NCBI GenBank assembly: GCA_900767955.1
Contig: CAAGBC010000030.1
Location: forward strand, 1 to 64,000
Reading direction: 5' to 3'
DNA length: 64,000 nt
From: Spirochaetia bacterium
GTDB lineage: Bacteria > Spirochaetota > Spirochaetia > Treponematales > Treponemataceae
The notes beneath the pieces were generated by a model. That model did not search any database and was not told where the DNA came from. It saw only the letters and a program-made list of their open reading frames with translations. This document shows, piece by piece, positions 8,084-17,032 of the stretch. Both the position numbers and the translations under genes were made by a program. Position 1 is the first letter of the stretch. Each line of letters starts with the position of its first letter.

Positions 8084-9887
8084 TTTTTCTGTAAAAAAGT
8101 TATTTTTTTGTACAAGCTTTTATTTGGTTTGTTTTGTAGCATTTTCCTCTGATAATAATTGGACTTTAGCTGCTCAAAAATTTAATTTTACACAAAAAGA
8201 GGTTGTTTCTGATTCAGAAGAGTCTGCTTCAAAAACTTTACCTGTATTGATTTTGGAACAAGTTTCTGAAAATCTATTTCGTAATACTCGTGCAGAAGAA
8301 CGCTTGGATAGAAAATTGTATGAATTACAAAAACAGCGTATTTCCTTGTTCATGCAATTATCTAAAGAAGTAAAAACTAGAGATTCTTTAGTTTTAGGAA
8401 ATTATTCCAAACGAAAACTTGCTTCAAAAATAAAAGAATCTCAAAAGAAAATAGAAAAAATCGAAAGCGATATTCAAGCTAATATTGATGCTTGCAAAGA
8501 AGAGGAAAAAAAAGCAAGCAAACAGATAGAAAAAGATAAAAATCTTATTGATGAAGAAAACGGCAAAAAAGATTCATTTTTGAATTTGTTAAAAGATTTA
8601 TCTTCTGAAAATGAATACGAAAAAGATGTCGTTGAAAATGTAGTTTTGTATCAAAACGATTTTAATAAATTATTTTCTGCAGGAGATAAGTTAGAAGGTG
8701 AAAATTATTCAAGTTTTGATTTTCAGCAGGCTGTTGTAAATGCAGGAATTAATGGACTTATTACAGGAACTATAACAAAATTTAATCAATATATTTCTGT
8801 TAATGCAACTTTATATCAATATCCTGCAGCAAAAATAATTGGTAGTGCTGTTGATGTTGGTTCTATTACAGATTTAAAAACTTTAGCTGTAAGTATTGCA
8901 AGACAACTTACTCCAAAAATTACAGATAATATGCCAATTGAATTGTTTTTTTCTGTAGAACCAAAAGAAGTTTTAAAAGATATAACAATTACTGTTGATG
9001 ATGTTGTTTATAAAGAAATTCCAGAAAAAGTTATTGTTCAAAATGGAATTCATTCATTTGTTTTTGCGGCAGAAGGTTATTCAACTTTGTCTACTTCTTA
9101 TTCCTTTGCGGGAAATCAAAAATATAAAATTGATGTTACTATGGCACAAGAAAAGCAAGGTGTGCTGAATTTGCGACTTCAAAATATGTTTAAAGGTGAT
9201 ATTTATGCCAACGGAAATTATTCTGGAGTTGTTAATGATGAACAGAGATTTTCTTCTATTAAAATAAATAATAATGCAATTTTGGGACGATTTATTTCTG
9301 AAGACGGCTATGGTGCAGATTTTTATGTTCCTCAGAAATTGATTGTTGATAATAATTTTGTCAAAGTAAATGCAAAACCTTTTGATAGAAGTGATTACAT
9401 TGAAAAACGACGACGATATATGTATACTTCTTATAGTATTTTTATTGTTTCATTAATTCCTTCGTTTTATACTTATGGAAATTACCATTCTATTGCTACT
9501 GCTTACAATGCAGGTGCAGATATTGAGTATCAAACTGCAAAAAATTGGCAAATGGCAAGTAATATTTCTATGGGTGTTTCTATTGGTTGTGCTGGATTTT
9601 TTATATATGAATTAATTCGTTATCTTAATGCTGCAAACTCAGTTCTTCCTGCTACAGCAAAAGTAATTACTCCAAAAGAATTAAAACAGTTGGAAGAAAA
9701 AGATAAAAAGTATATAGAAGAAAAGCGACTAAAAGAGCAAGAAGAACAGTTACTTTTGGAATCAAAACAGCAAGAAGATGAAATTTCATCAGAAGAAGTT
9801 GCTTCTGATGAAACGGAAACTTCCGAAATTATTGTAGAAAATTTTGATTCTGTAGAAATTTCTGATGAACCAGAAGTAACTCAATAA
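8070..9887 (+). CDS. Secreted or membrane protein with coiled coil and PEGA-like region
   Basis: Three consecutive ATGs (8064, 8067, 8070) follow GGTG inside the end of prfB; the last gives the cleanest signal peptide (MKLFNFSVKKLFF...AFSS) and a 605-residue product. A charged coiled coil covers about residues 75-170 (KIKESQKKIEKIESDI). A beta-rich part follows, with two PEGA-like modules (about 280-400: VFAAEGYSTLSTSYSF). Two hydrophobic segments lie near 465-480 and 515-530, and the tail is a long acidic Glu-rich stretch. It is probably an envelope protein facing the periplasm. Its overlap with prfB suggests shared transcription. The function is not recognised. Confidence 0.7.
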   Translation: MKLFNFSVKKLFFCTSFYLVCFVAFSSDNNWTLAAQKFNFTQKEVVSDSEESASKTLPVLILEQVSENLFRNTRAEERLDRKLYELQKQRISLFMQLSKEVKTRDSLVLGNYSKRKLASKIKESQKKIEKIESDIQANIDACKEEEKKASKQIEKDKNLIDEENGKKDSFLNLLKDLSSENEYEKDVVENVVLYQNDFNKLFSAGDKLEGENYSSFDFQQAVVNAGINGLITGTITKFNQYISVNATLYQYPAAKIIGSAVDVGSITDLKTLAVSIARQLTPKITDNMPIELFFSVEPKEVLKDITITVDDVVYKEIPEKVIVQNGIHSFVFAAEGYSTLSTSYSFAGNQKYKIDVTMAQEKQGVLNLRLQNMFKGDIYANGNYSGVVNDEQRFSSIKINNNAILGRFISEDGYGADFYVPQKLIVDNNFVKVNAKPFDRSDYIEKRRRYMYTSYSIFIVSLIPSFYTYGNYHSIATAYNAGADIEYQTAKNWQMASNISMGVSIGCAGFFIYELIRYLNAANSVLPATAKVITPKELKQLEEKDKKYIEEKRLKEQEEQLLLESKQQEDEISSEEVASDETETSEIIVENFDSVEISDEPEVTQ

Positions 9888-9919
9888 ATAATTGAAAATT
9901 GAAAATCTAGGAGAATATT

Positions 9920-10795
9920 ATGGGAAAATTATCATTTGCAGAAAGAATAAAAAATTTATTTAGTTCAAAAAAAGTAGATACAGAAGATTTTTTTGAAGAT
10001 TTAACAGATAACCTTATTGAAGGTGATGTAGGTGCAAAAACTTCTTATGAAATTGCAGACCTTTTAGAAAAAAAATGTCGCAAGGAACATATTACTTCTG
10101 AATCAGAAATCCTTAATGAATTAAAATTGATTTTAAAAGAATATGTAAAATCTGTTGATTTAGTTCCAAATCAGAATGCAACAAATGTTTATATGGTTTT
10201 AGGTGTTAATGGTGTTGGAAAAACTACAAGCGTTGCAAAACTTGGAAATTATTACAAAAACAACGGTGTAAATAATATTGTTTTAGCTTCTGCTGACACT
10301 TTTAGAGCAGCTGCAATTGAACAACTTTCTAATCATGGTGAAAAAATTAATATTCGTGTTGTAAGTCATCAGCATGGTTCTGACCCAGCGGCTGTAATTT
10401 TTGATGCGGCAGAAGCTGTATCAGCAAAAGGCCCTGGTTTAGTTTTAGCAGATACTGCTGGTCGTTTGCATAACAAAGAAAACTTAGTTCGTGAATTGCA
10501 AAAAATTGATAGAATTTGTAGAGAAAAAGCTTCTCCAGATTGTTATAAACGCGTTCTTGTTATTGATGCAACAACTGGTCAAAATGCTTTACGACAAGCA
10601 GAAGTTTTTAATGAAGCAGTTGGAATTGATGCAATTGTTTTAACAAAATATGATTCAACAGCAAAGGGTGGTGTTGCAATTTCTATTGGAAAAGAACTTG
10701 GTTTGCCAGTAGCTTTTATTTGTAATGGCGAAAAATATGATAATATAAGAAAATTTGATTCAGAAGAATATATAAATAATTTTCTTGGATTATAA
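9920..10795 (+). CDS. ftsY: Signal recognition particle receptor FtsY
   Basis: FtsY is the GTPase that docks SRP-ribosome complexes at the membrane. The 291 residues comprise the N domain (about 1-80) and the G domain. Visible motifs are G1 GVNGVGKTT, DTFRAAAIEQL, G3 DTAGRLHNKENL and the G4-like TKYDSTAKGG. The acidic A domain of the E. coli protein is absent, as in many short FtsY proteins. An AGGAG site precedes the ATG. It lies just upstream of genes for lipoprotein export, so this stretch is devoted to envelope biogenesis. Confidence 0.96.
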   Translation: MGKLSFAERIKNLFSSKKVDTEDFFEDLTDNLIEGDVGAKTSYEIADLLEKKCRKEHITSESEILNELKLILKEYVKSVDLVPNQNATNVYMVLGVNGVGKTTSVAKLGNYYKNNGVNNIVLASADTFRAAAIEQLSNHGEKINIRVVSHQHGSDPAAVIFDAAEAVSAKGPGLVLADTAGRLHNKENLVRELQKIDRICREKASPDCYKRVLVIDATTGQNALRQAEVFNEAVGIDAIVLTKYDSTAKGGVAISIGKELGLPVAFICNGEKYDNIRKFDSEEYINNFLGL

Positions 10796-10811
10796 AATTT
10801 AGGGTTCTTTT

Positions 10812-12020
10812 GTGAAAAAAGCAAAAATTCTTTTTTTATTTTTTAATGTTTTCATTTTTTGTAATATCTATAGTCATTCTCTTGTGAAGAATTTTTTCTT
10901 TGAATTGATGCGTTATGAAGTTACAGGTGTATCAAATGATGAAAATATTAAGCAATATGCAGGAATAAATAAAACGGCTTTTCTTTTAATGACTCTTCCA
11001 AAATGGACTTTTGATAATGGTCCTGTTTATATTTTTGAATTATTAGATTCTTCATTTACTGGTGAAATTGATGTTTCTTATGAAAATCCAATTGATAAAA
11101 ATTATGTTGAAGAATTTTATTCAGCAAAAAATAATTCCAGTTATGATTTTTCTGTAAAAACACCAGATTTGTTAAATTCTGATTTAAGTAAAATTACTGA
11201 AGATGATAAAATTTTGGATGATGTAAAAAATCTTGTAGAAAGCGCTAATAGTTCATCAATTGAGCGCCGTATTTTTGATTCTGAACAAAATCTATCTTTG
11301 TTTAGTTTTAACGATGAAATTCTTGCAATTCAAAAAAGAGATAATAAAAATATTCTTGTTTCTTCAGATGATAAAAAAACTATCCGTCGATTTTTTGATG
11401 AAAAAAGCCGAGTTTATAAAAAAGAAATTTGGGATATTTCAGGAAGTTTTCAAAATTCTTATTTAAAAAATGAAGAACTTTATTTTTATGATGAAGAAAA
11501 AACAGTTCCTTCTTCTGCTACTTTATTAGAAGAAAATTTCAAATACAAATTAACATATAATGAAACAGGAAAAGTTGTTGCTAGTGAAAAGTATGAATAT
11601 ATTCCTGATACAAAAGCAGCAGAAAATGAACAGAAAACAAAAAAATCAAATGTCTTGGACAAAGGTGATAATTATATTCTTCGTAGTAAAACAAATTGGA
11701 AATATAATGACGAAGGTAAAATTATAGAAAAGTTATTCAGCGAATATGAATATAAAAAAGTGAATAAAACTAAAAAAACTTTAACATCTACAAAAAAAGA
11801 TGTTTATGAATATAAAATTAAAGATGTAATGCCAGATTATTACTATTATGAAAATGATGTTTTAAGAATGAAAACAATTTATTCAAATGAAGATTCTTAT
11901 GTGACAACTTTCTATTTTGATGGCGGTTTTGTTGTAGATTCAGTTTATGAAAACGCAACTCATACAAAAGATATTTTTTATTCCAATGGAAACATTATTA
12001 GGCAAAAAGTTTATGAATAA
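10812..12020 (+). CDS. Secreted protein with YwqK/MORN-like repeats, unknown function
   Basis: A GTG start at 10812 follows AGGG, and the product has 402 residues. The N-terminus is a signal peptide (MKKAKILFLFFNVFIFCNIYSHS). The C-terminal half carries irregular repeats with aromatic and glycine turns (YNETGKVVASEKYEY, YNDEGKIIEKLFSEY, FYSNGNIIRQK), resembling the MORN-type repeats of the YwqK family. It ends inside the start of the LolC-like gene with an 8-base overlap (12013-12020), so translation of the two is probably coupled. A periplasmic protein served by, or accessory to, the Lol system is a guess from context. Confidence 0.65.
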   Translation: MKKAKILFLFFNVFIFCNIYSHSLVKNFFFELMRYEVTGVSNDENIKQYAGINKTAFLLMTLPKWTFDNGPVYIFELLDSSFTGEIDVSYENPIDKNYVEEFYSAKNNSSYDFSVKTPDLLNSDLSKITEDDKILDDVKNLVESANSSSIERRIFDSEQNLSLFSFNDEILAIQKRDNKNILVSSDDKKTIRRFFDEKSRVYKKEIWDISGSFQNSYLKNEELYFYDEEKTVPSSATLLEENFKYKLTYNETGKVVASEKYEYIPDTKAAENEQKTKKSNVLDKGDNYILRSKTNWKYNDEGKIIEKLFSEYEYKKVNKTKKTLTSTKKDVYEYKIKDVMPDYYYYENDVLRMKTIYSNEDSYVTTFYFDGGFVVDSVYENATHTKDIFYSNGNIIRQKVYE

Positions 12021-13320
12021 TAAAAAAAATATTTTTACTTCTGCAAAATGGATATTTGATGTCTCAAAAAGGTTTTCAATTGTTGATAAATCTGGTCGCT
12101 CTGCCGTAACTTCTTTTCTTTCTACAATTGGAATTGGCCTTGGAGTTATGACTTTGATTGTAGTAATTAGCGTTATGAATGGTTTTCAGATGAGCTTTAT
12201 CAACGCAATTATGGAAATATCTTCATATCATGTTAGAGTTTCTTCAGTTCCTGTGGAAAAAGAATTAGAATTAATAGATTTTTGTTCCAGTGATAAAGAT
12301 ATTTTATCAATTTCTCCATTTTATGAATCACAAGCTCTTATGGTAAATTCTAATGGTTCAGAAGCAGTAGGAATTATTCGTGCTGTGGAAAGTGATATTT
12401 ACCAAAAAGATATTGGCTTTAAAAAAGAATTACAAATGGTTTATGGAAATTTTAATCTTGATGAAGATAATTCCATTGTGTTGGGCTATTCCTTAGCAAA
12501 AAAATTAGGAGCCAATATAGGAACAAAAATTAATCTTTTGGCAATGGCTGGTGGAAAAGATGTTGCCCTAATTTCTCAAAATAGGGAATTTACTGTAACA
12601 GGAATTTTTGAATGTGGTTATATAGATATAAATGAATCTTTTTGTTTTATTAACACAAATGCTGCTAAAAAATATTTTGGTCAAACTGCAAATGTGATTT
12701 ATGGAATAAAATTGCAAGATTATCAAGATGATGCAAAAATTATTTCTAATATAAAAAAGAATTTTCCAGAGGTTTGTGTTGAATCTTGGAAATCATATAA
12801 TCGTACTTTTTTTGGAGCATTGCGCATTGAAAAAAATATGTTAATGCTTTTTGTATTTATTATTTTTATTGTTGTTGGAATTAATATTTATAATGGAATT
12901 CGACGCCTTGTTTTTGAACGCAAACAAGAAATTTCTATTCTTTCTGCCTTAGGCGGAACCAAAGATGAAATTAGACAAATATTTGTTGTAAGAGGTTTTA
13001 CAACTGGATTAATTGGTGCGTGTATAGGCGTTTTTTTGGGATTATTAATTTGCATTAATATGAATCATATTTTTATGTTCATTTCTAACTTCTTGTATTA
13101 TTGTGAATATATTTTTACTTTTTTTGTTAATCCAGAAAATGTTTATTATGTTTTACAAAATTCTATGTATGATGTTTATGCGGCAATTCCTCCAAAAATT
13201 TATTTTAATGAAGTATTTTTAATTGCTTCATTTGGAGTTTTGACTCCTTTGATTGCGGCATTATCAGCAAGTAATAGCATATTAAAAATGACAGTAGTAG
13301 AGGTTCTTCATGATGAATAA
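12013..13320 (+). CDS. Lipoprotein-releasing ABC permease, LolC/LolE family
   Basis: The start at 12013 overlaps the previous stop and gives 435 residues (MNNKKNIFTSAKWIF). The protein has the FtsX/LolCE layout: a first membrane helix near residues 35-60 (FLSTIGIGLGVMTLIVVISV), a periplasmic domain of about 200 residues, then three helices near 275-300, 325-350 and 395-420. RLVFERKQEISILSALGG is the cytoplasmic coupling region typical of the family. With the ATPase at 13310 and the second permease at 14014 it should form a transporter that extracts lipoproteins from the inner membrane. It overlaps the ATPase gene by 11 bases. Confidence 0.9.
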   Translation: MNNKKNIFTSAKWIFDVSKRFSIVDKSGRSAVTSFLSTIGIGLGVMTLIVVISVMNGFQMSFINAIMEISSYHVRVSSVPVEKELELIDFCSSDKDILSISPFYESQALMVNSNGSEAVGIIRAVESDIYQKDIGFKKELQMVYGNFNLDEDNSIVLGYSLAKKLGANIGTKINLLAMAGGKDVALISQNREFTVTGIFECGYIDINESFCFINTNAAKKYFGQTANVIYGIKLQDYQDDAKIISNIKKNFPEVCVESWKSYNRTFFGALRIEKNMLMLFVFIIFIVVGINIYNGIRRLVFERKQEISILSALGGTKDEIRQIFVVRGFTTGLIGACIGVFLGLLICINMNHIFMFISNFLYYCEYIFTFFVNPENVYYVLQNSMYDVYAAIPPKIYFNEVFLIASFGVLTPLIAALSASNSILKMTVVEVLHDE

Positions 13321-14011
13321 TATTATTTCAATTTCTAATTTGACAAAAACTTATTCAACTGATAGTGAAAATTTAACTGTTTTAAGTGATTTAAATCTTA
13401 TTGTTCAAAAAGGAACAAAAGTTGCTATAGTAGGTGAAAGTGGAAGTGGAAAAAGTACTTTGCTAAATATAATTGGCGGAATTGATTCATTTACTTCTGG
13501 TTCTGTAATTTCTGGGGAATGGGATTTATCTAAACTTTCGGAAAAACAGCAAGCTGAATATCGTTCAAAATTTTTGGGATTGGTATTTCAGTTTCATTAT
13601 TTATTAAAAGATTTTACTGCTTTGGAAAATGTATATATGCCAGCTTTTATGGCGGGTGTTCCAAAAAAAGAAGCAATTGCAAAAGCAAAGGATTTATTAA
13701 TTGATGTTGGTTTGTCAGAACGATTTATGCATTTGCCTTCTGAACTTTCTGGTGGTGAACGACAAAGAGTTGCAGTTGCTCGTGCGTTAATAAATAATCC
13801 TGAATTAATTCTTGCTGATGAACCAACTGGAAATCTAGACCCTGCAAATGCAGCTTTAATTGGGGAATTATTATTTTCTATGGTAGAAAAATATTCAAAA
13901 ACATTAATTCTTGTAACACATGATAAAAATTTAGCATCTAATTGTGATGTATGTTATGAAATTGTAAGCGGAAAATTAGAAAATATTTCTATATCAAAAG
14001 AAGGTAAATAA
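13310..14011 (+). CDS. lolD: Lipoprotein-releasing ABC transporter ATPase
   Basis: The 233-residue ATPase has Walker A GESGSGKST, Q-loop FQFHYLLKDF, ABC signature LSGGERQRVAVARAL, Walker B LILADEPTGNLDP and the switch histidine in VTHD. These fit the LolD/MacB/FtsE group. Tandem ATGs at 13310 and 13313 follow AGAGG at 13299-13303; the first is chosen on spacing. Being flanked by two LolC/E-type permeases supports lipoprotein export over other members of the group. It would power lipoprotein release to the periplasmic carrier. That carrier is not in the window. Confidence 0.92.
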   Translation: MMNNIISISNLTKTYSTDSENLTVLSDLNLIVQKGTKVAIVGESGSGKSTLLNIIGGIDSFTSGSVISGEWDLSKLSEKQQAEYRSKFLGLVFQFHYLLKDFTALENVYMPAFMAGVPKKEAIAKAKDLLIDVGLSERFMHLPSELSGGERQRVAVARALINNPELILADEPTGNLDPANAALIGELLFSMVEKYSKTLILVTHDKNLASNCDVCYEIVSGKLENISISKEGK

Positions 14012-14013
14012 TA

Positions 14014-15345
14014 ATGACAGTTAAATCTTCTTTTTTATTTGCTCTAAAATTGATTTTTCCCAAAACTGCAAAAAAAACTGTAGCAAGAAAAAGCGTATTT
14101 GGTGCCATTATTTGTATTGCGTTAAGTGTTATTCCTTTAGTTGTTGTTTTAACTGTTTCTGATGGTATGGTTCACGGAATGACTGAGCGCATTATTGAAT
14201 TATCTACTTCGCACTTAAAAGTTTTTGTAAAAAGAAATGCAAATGTAACAAAGTCTTTATCTGATTTTAATAATTTTTCAAAGTCTTTTTTAAAAGAAGA
14301 AGGAGTAATTGGTTCCTATCCAGAAATTGATTTTTCTTGTCTTGCTGCAGGCAAAAATTACAGAACTGGTGCCCAAATCAGAGCTATAAATCCTACTATT
14401 TTTTCTGAAAATAAGTCTTTTTCTCAATTGTTTTCTGTTGTATCTGGTTCATTTGCTGATTTTACACAACATTCCAAAAGTGCTGTTATTGGAACAAAAA
14501 TTGCAGATTTATTAGGATTAAAGGTTGGCGATAGTTTTAGACTAATTACTACGAATAAAAGTAAAAATAATATGGTTGTTCCAAAAGTTTCTACTTTTAA
14601 AGTAGCGGCAATTATTTCTTCTGGCTATCAAGAATTAGATTCCTTGTGGGTTTTTATTCCTATTGATATTGGTTTTTCAATTGTGCAAAAAACTTCTGCA
14701 ACTTTTTCTGTGTTAATTCAGACAAAAGATGCTTTTTCTTCTGATTTAGTTAGAATTCAAGATTTATGTCGTAGAAACGCTAGTGGAATTGGATTTGTTT
14801 ACAGATGGAACGAATTAAATGTTGCACAATTCCAAAACTTTTCTTCTACAAAAATGATGTTGATTTTAATTATGATTTTAATTGTTCTTGTTGCGTCAAT
14901 AAATATTGCATCAGCTATTGTAATGCTTGTTATGGAACGCAAAAAAGAAATAGCAATATTAAAAAGTATTGGAGCATCTTCATCTGGAATTGCTTTGTCC
15001 TTTATTTTAGCTGGTGTTTTTTGTGGATTAACTGGTGTTGTTATAGGTTTGCCAATTGGATTAATTTGTTCAGTGAATGTAAATGAAATAATCTTTTTTA
15101 TAGAAAAAATAGTAAACTTTTGTTCAAAAATTTTATATATTATAAAAGGTAATAACATCGAGTCTTTCGTTGCTACAAATTTAATGGATCCTGCATATTA
15201 TTTGACTCATATTCCTATTACAATTCCTGTTCAGGAATTACTTTTAATCGTTATTTCTGTGCTTTTCTTGTCATTTTTTGTTTCTCTTATTCCTTCCATA
15301 AAAGCTGGAAAAGAAAAACCTCTTGATATTTTTAGAAAAGTTTAA
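14014..15345 (+). CDS. Lipoprotein-releasing ABC permease, second LolC/LolE-type subunit
   Basis: This 443-residue permease begins two bases after the ATPase stop. Its layout matches the gene at 12013: one N-terminal helix (about 30-50), a large periplasmic domain, and three C-terminal helices (about 280-305, 325-350, 405-430). The coupling stretch MLVMERKKEIAILKSIGA is conserved. The two permeases differ clearly in sequence, which fits a LolC plus LolE heterodimer rather than the single LolF of some bacteria. Which of the two is LolC and which LolE cannot be told from sequence alone. Confidence 0.9.
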   Translation: MTVKSSFLFALKLIFPKTAKKTVARKSVFGAIICIALSVIPLVVVLTVSDGMVHGMTERIIELSTSHLKVFVKRNANVTKSLSDFNNFSKSFLKEEGVIGSYPEIDFSCLAAGKNYRTGAQIRAINPTIFSENKSFSQLFSVVSGSFADFTQHSKSAVIGTKIADLLGLKVGDSFRLITTNKSKNNMVVPKVSTFKVAAIISSGYQELDSLWVFIPIDIGFSIVQKTSATFSVLIQTKDAFSSDLVRIQDLCRRNASGIGFVYRWNELNVAQFQNFSSTKMMLILIMILIVLVASINIASAIVMLVMERKKEIAILKSIGASSSGIALSFILAGVFCGLTGVVIGLPIGLICSVNVNEIIFFIEKIVNFCSKILYIIKGNNIESFVATNLMDPAYYLTHIPITIPVQELLLIVISVLFLSFFVSLIPSIKAGKEKPLDIFRKV

Positions 15346-15374
15346 TTTTATTTAAAAAAAACATTGGAGTGTTT

Positions 15375-15914
15375 ATGCTGTGTGATTTTTGTCATAAAAA
15401 TGAAGCCAATATATTTTTAGAACAAGTAGGAAAAAATTCAAAAACTAAAATTTGTTTATGTACTGCTTGTGCTGATGCAAGAGGAATTGATCCTTCTATG
15501 AGTCCAGAAAATAATAAAAATATTGTTGCTCTTTTTGAAGAATTTTATGCAAAAAAGCAAGCAAGTGATCCTGAAAATAAAGTCTTATGTTCAGTTTGTG
15601 GCAGAAGTTTAGCTATTATTCGTAAAACAGGAATTGCAGGTTGTCCAGAATGTTATTCAACTTTTTCTCAAGAAATACATGAAATGTTGCGCAATTTTGG
15701 TGTTCAGCAAAATTATACAGGAATGTTACCTCGTCGTTTAGCAAGTTTTAGAAATACACTTACAGACAGAATGGATATTCAGTTAAAATTGGAAGAATCT
15801 GTTCGCAATGAAGATTATGAAAAAGCTGCTGTGTACAGAGATTTTCTTCATGCGTTGGAAAAAGGTAGCGTTTCTGATGCCTCTGATTCTTGTCAAACAG
15901 GTGAAGGTTTATAA
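15375..15914 (+). CDS. mcsA: McsA-like zinc protein, activator of the McsB-type protein
   Basis: The ATG at 15375 follows GGAG (15366-15369) and gives 179 residues. Two pairs of CxxC motifs (CDFCHKN with CLCTACAD, and CSVCGRS with CPECY) form McsA-type zinc sites. The C-terminus is a UVR motif (LEESVRNEDYEKAAVYRD), also found in UvrB and ClpC. In Firmicutes McsA activates the arginine kinase McsB and joins ClpC in stress proteolysis. Here it overlaps mcsB by one base (TAATG), and clpC follows. The CtsR repressor gene that usually begins this operon is absent. Confidence 0.92.
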   Translation: MLCDFCHKNEANIFLEQVGKNSKTKICLCTACADARGIDPSMSPENNKNIVALFEEFYAKKQASDPENKVLCSVCGRSLAIIRKTGIAGCPECYSTFSQEIHEMLRNFGVQQNYTGMLPRRLASFRNTLTDRMDIQLKLEESVRNEDYEKAAVYRDFLHALEKGSVSDASDSCQTGEGL

Positions 15915-17032
15915 TGAGCAATAAAGATTTTTCTCAAGAACAAAATCCTTGGTATTTAAGAAACGGTTTAGACAATGATGTTATAATTTCAACAAGAGCA
16001 CGATTTGCAAGAAACTTGGCTAATTTTCCTTTTGTTCCGAATTTTAGAGGTGATGATAAAGAACGCATTCAAAGTTTAATTTTTGATGCGTTTTCCCATT
16101 TTGAAAATCTTGATGATTATATTTTTGTAAATACTTCTTTGCTAGAAAAAGAAGGCATGAAAATCTTGAGTGAACGAGGAATGCTAAAATTAAGTAAAAA
16201 TCCTCAAGGTGAAATTATCCCTTTTGGAACAGGCCTTGTGGTTCACGCAGGTGGAAATATTTCATGTTCAATTAATAGTACTGATCATTTGCATATTTCT
16301 TCAATACGAGCTGGTTTAGATTGTAGAAAAGCTTTTGAAGAATGTAAGTTGATAGATGATAAATTGCAAGAATATTTACAGTTTGCAGCTTCTTGCGATT
16401 TTGGCTATTTAACAACTTCTTTATTAAGTGCTGGAAGCGGAATGAAATTTTCTGCAATAATTCATATTCCTGCAATTGTTAGAAGTGGAAAAATAAAAAT
16501 GTTTGTTGATTACTTGCGTGATAATGGAATTAAAATTATGCCAGCTTTTCCAAGTCCTCCTGCTTTGGAAGCTGCTTTAGGTTGTTATTACATTATTTCT
16601 ACTGTTGCAGCCCAAAGCGGAACTGAAATTGATCAATTAGCAGCTTTTGAATCTGTTTGTAAGCACCTTGTTGAATCAGAGCGCAAGATTTTGGCTGAAT
16701 TAGCCGATAATAAAAGAACTATTAATCGAAATACCGTTATTAGAGCTTATTCAATTGCAAAGTTTAGTATGTTAGTTTCGTTAAACGAAGCTATTGAATT
16801 AATTGCAGATATTCAGTTTGGTATGCGTTTAGGTCTAATTTCTGGAATTAATAATAGTGATTTAAGTGGGTTATTGTATCGTGTTCAAGTTGCTCATCTT
16901 AATTATTTGATGAATTCTGGTTCTTTTGAATTTGAAAAAGATGTTGAACAAAATCAAAGATTAAAAGCTGACAGGCTTCGTGCAATAATTCTACAAGAAA
17001 CATTTGATAAGATTTCGTTGGAGAATTTATGA
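15914..17032 (+). CDS. mcsB: McsB-family protein, probably without arginine kinase activity
   Basis: The 372 residues align along their whole length with bacterial phosphagen-kinase-like McsB: STRARFARNLANFPF at about 26-40, and the C-terminal FGMRLGLI region. The catalytic parts are changed. GYLTSCPTNVGTG of active McsB reads GYLTTSLLSAGSG here (164-176), so the conserved Cys is Ser and Pro-Thr-Asn is lost. The DHIRIQ nucleotide motif reads DHLHIS (124-129). The RGxxGE motif is replaced by MPAFPSPPALEA (209-220). It therefore looks like a pseudokinase that may keep an adaptor role. The reference motifs are from memory. It overlaps mcsA by one base and clpC by four. Confidence 0.85.
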   Translation: MSNKDFSQEQNPWYLRNGLDNDVIISTRARFARNLANFPFVPNFRGDDKERIQSLIFDAFSHFENLDDYIFVNTSLLEKEGMKILSERGMLKLSKNPQGEIIPFGTGLVVHAGGNISCSINSTDHLHISSIRAGLDCRKAFEECKLIDDKLQEYLQFAASCDFGYLTTSLLSAGSGMKFSAIIHIPAIVRSGKIKMFVDYLRDNGIKIMPAFPSPPALEAALGCYYIISTVAAQSGTEIDQLAAFESVCKHLVESERKILAELADNKRTINRNTVIRAYSIAKFSMLVSLNEAIELIADIQFGMRLGLISGINNSDLSGLLYRVQVAHLNYLMNSGSFEFEKDVEQNQRLKADRLRAIILQETFDKISLENL

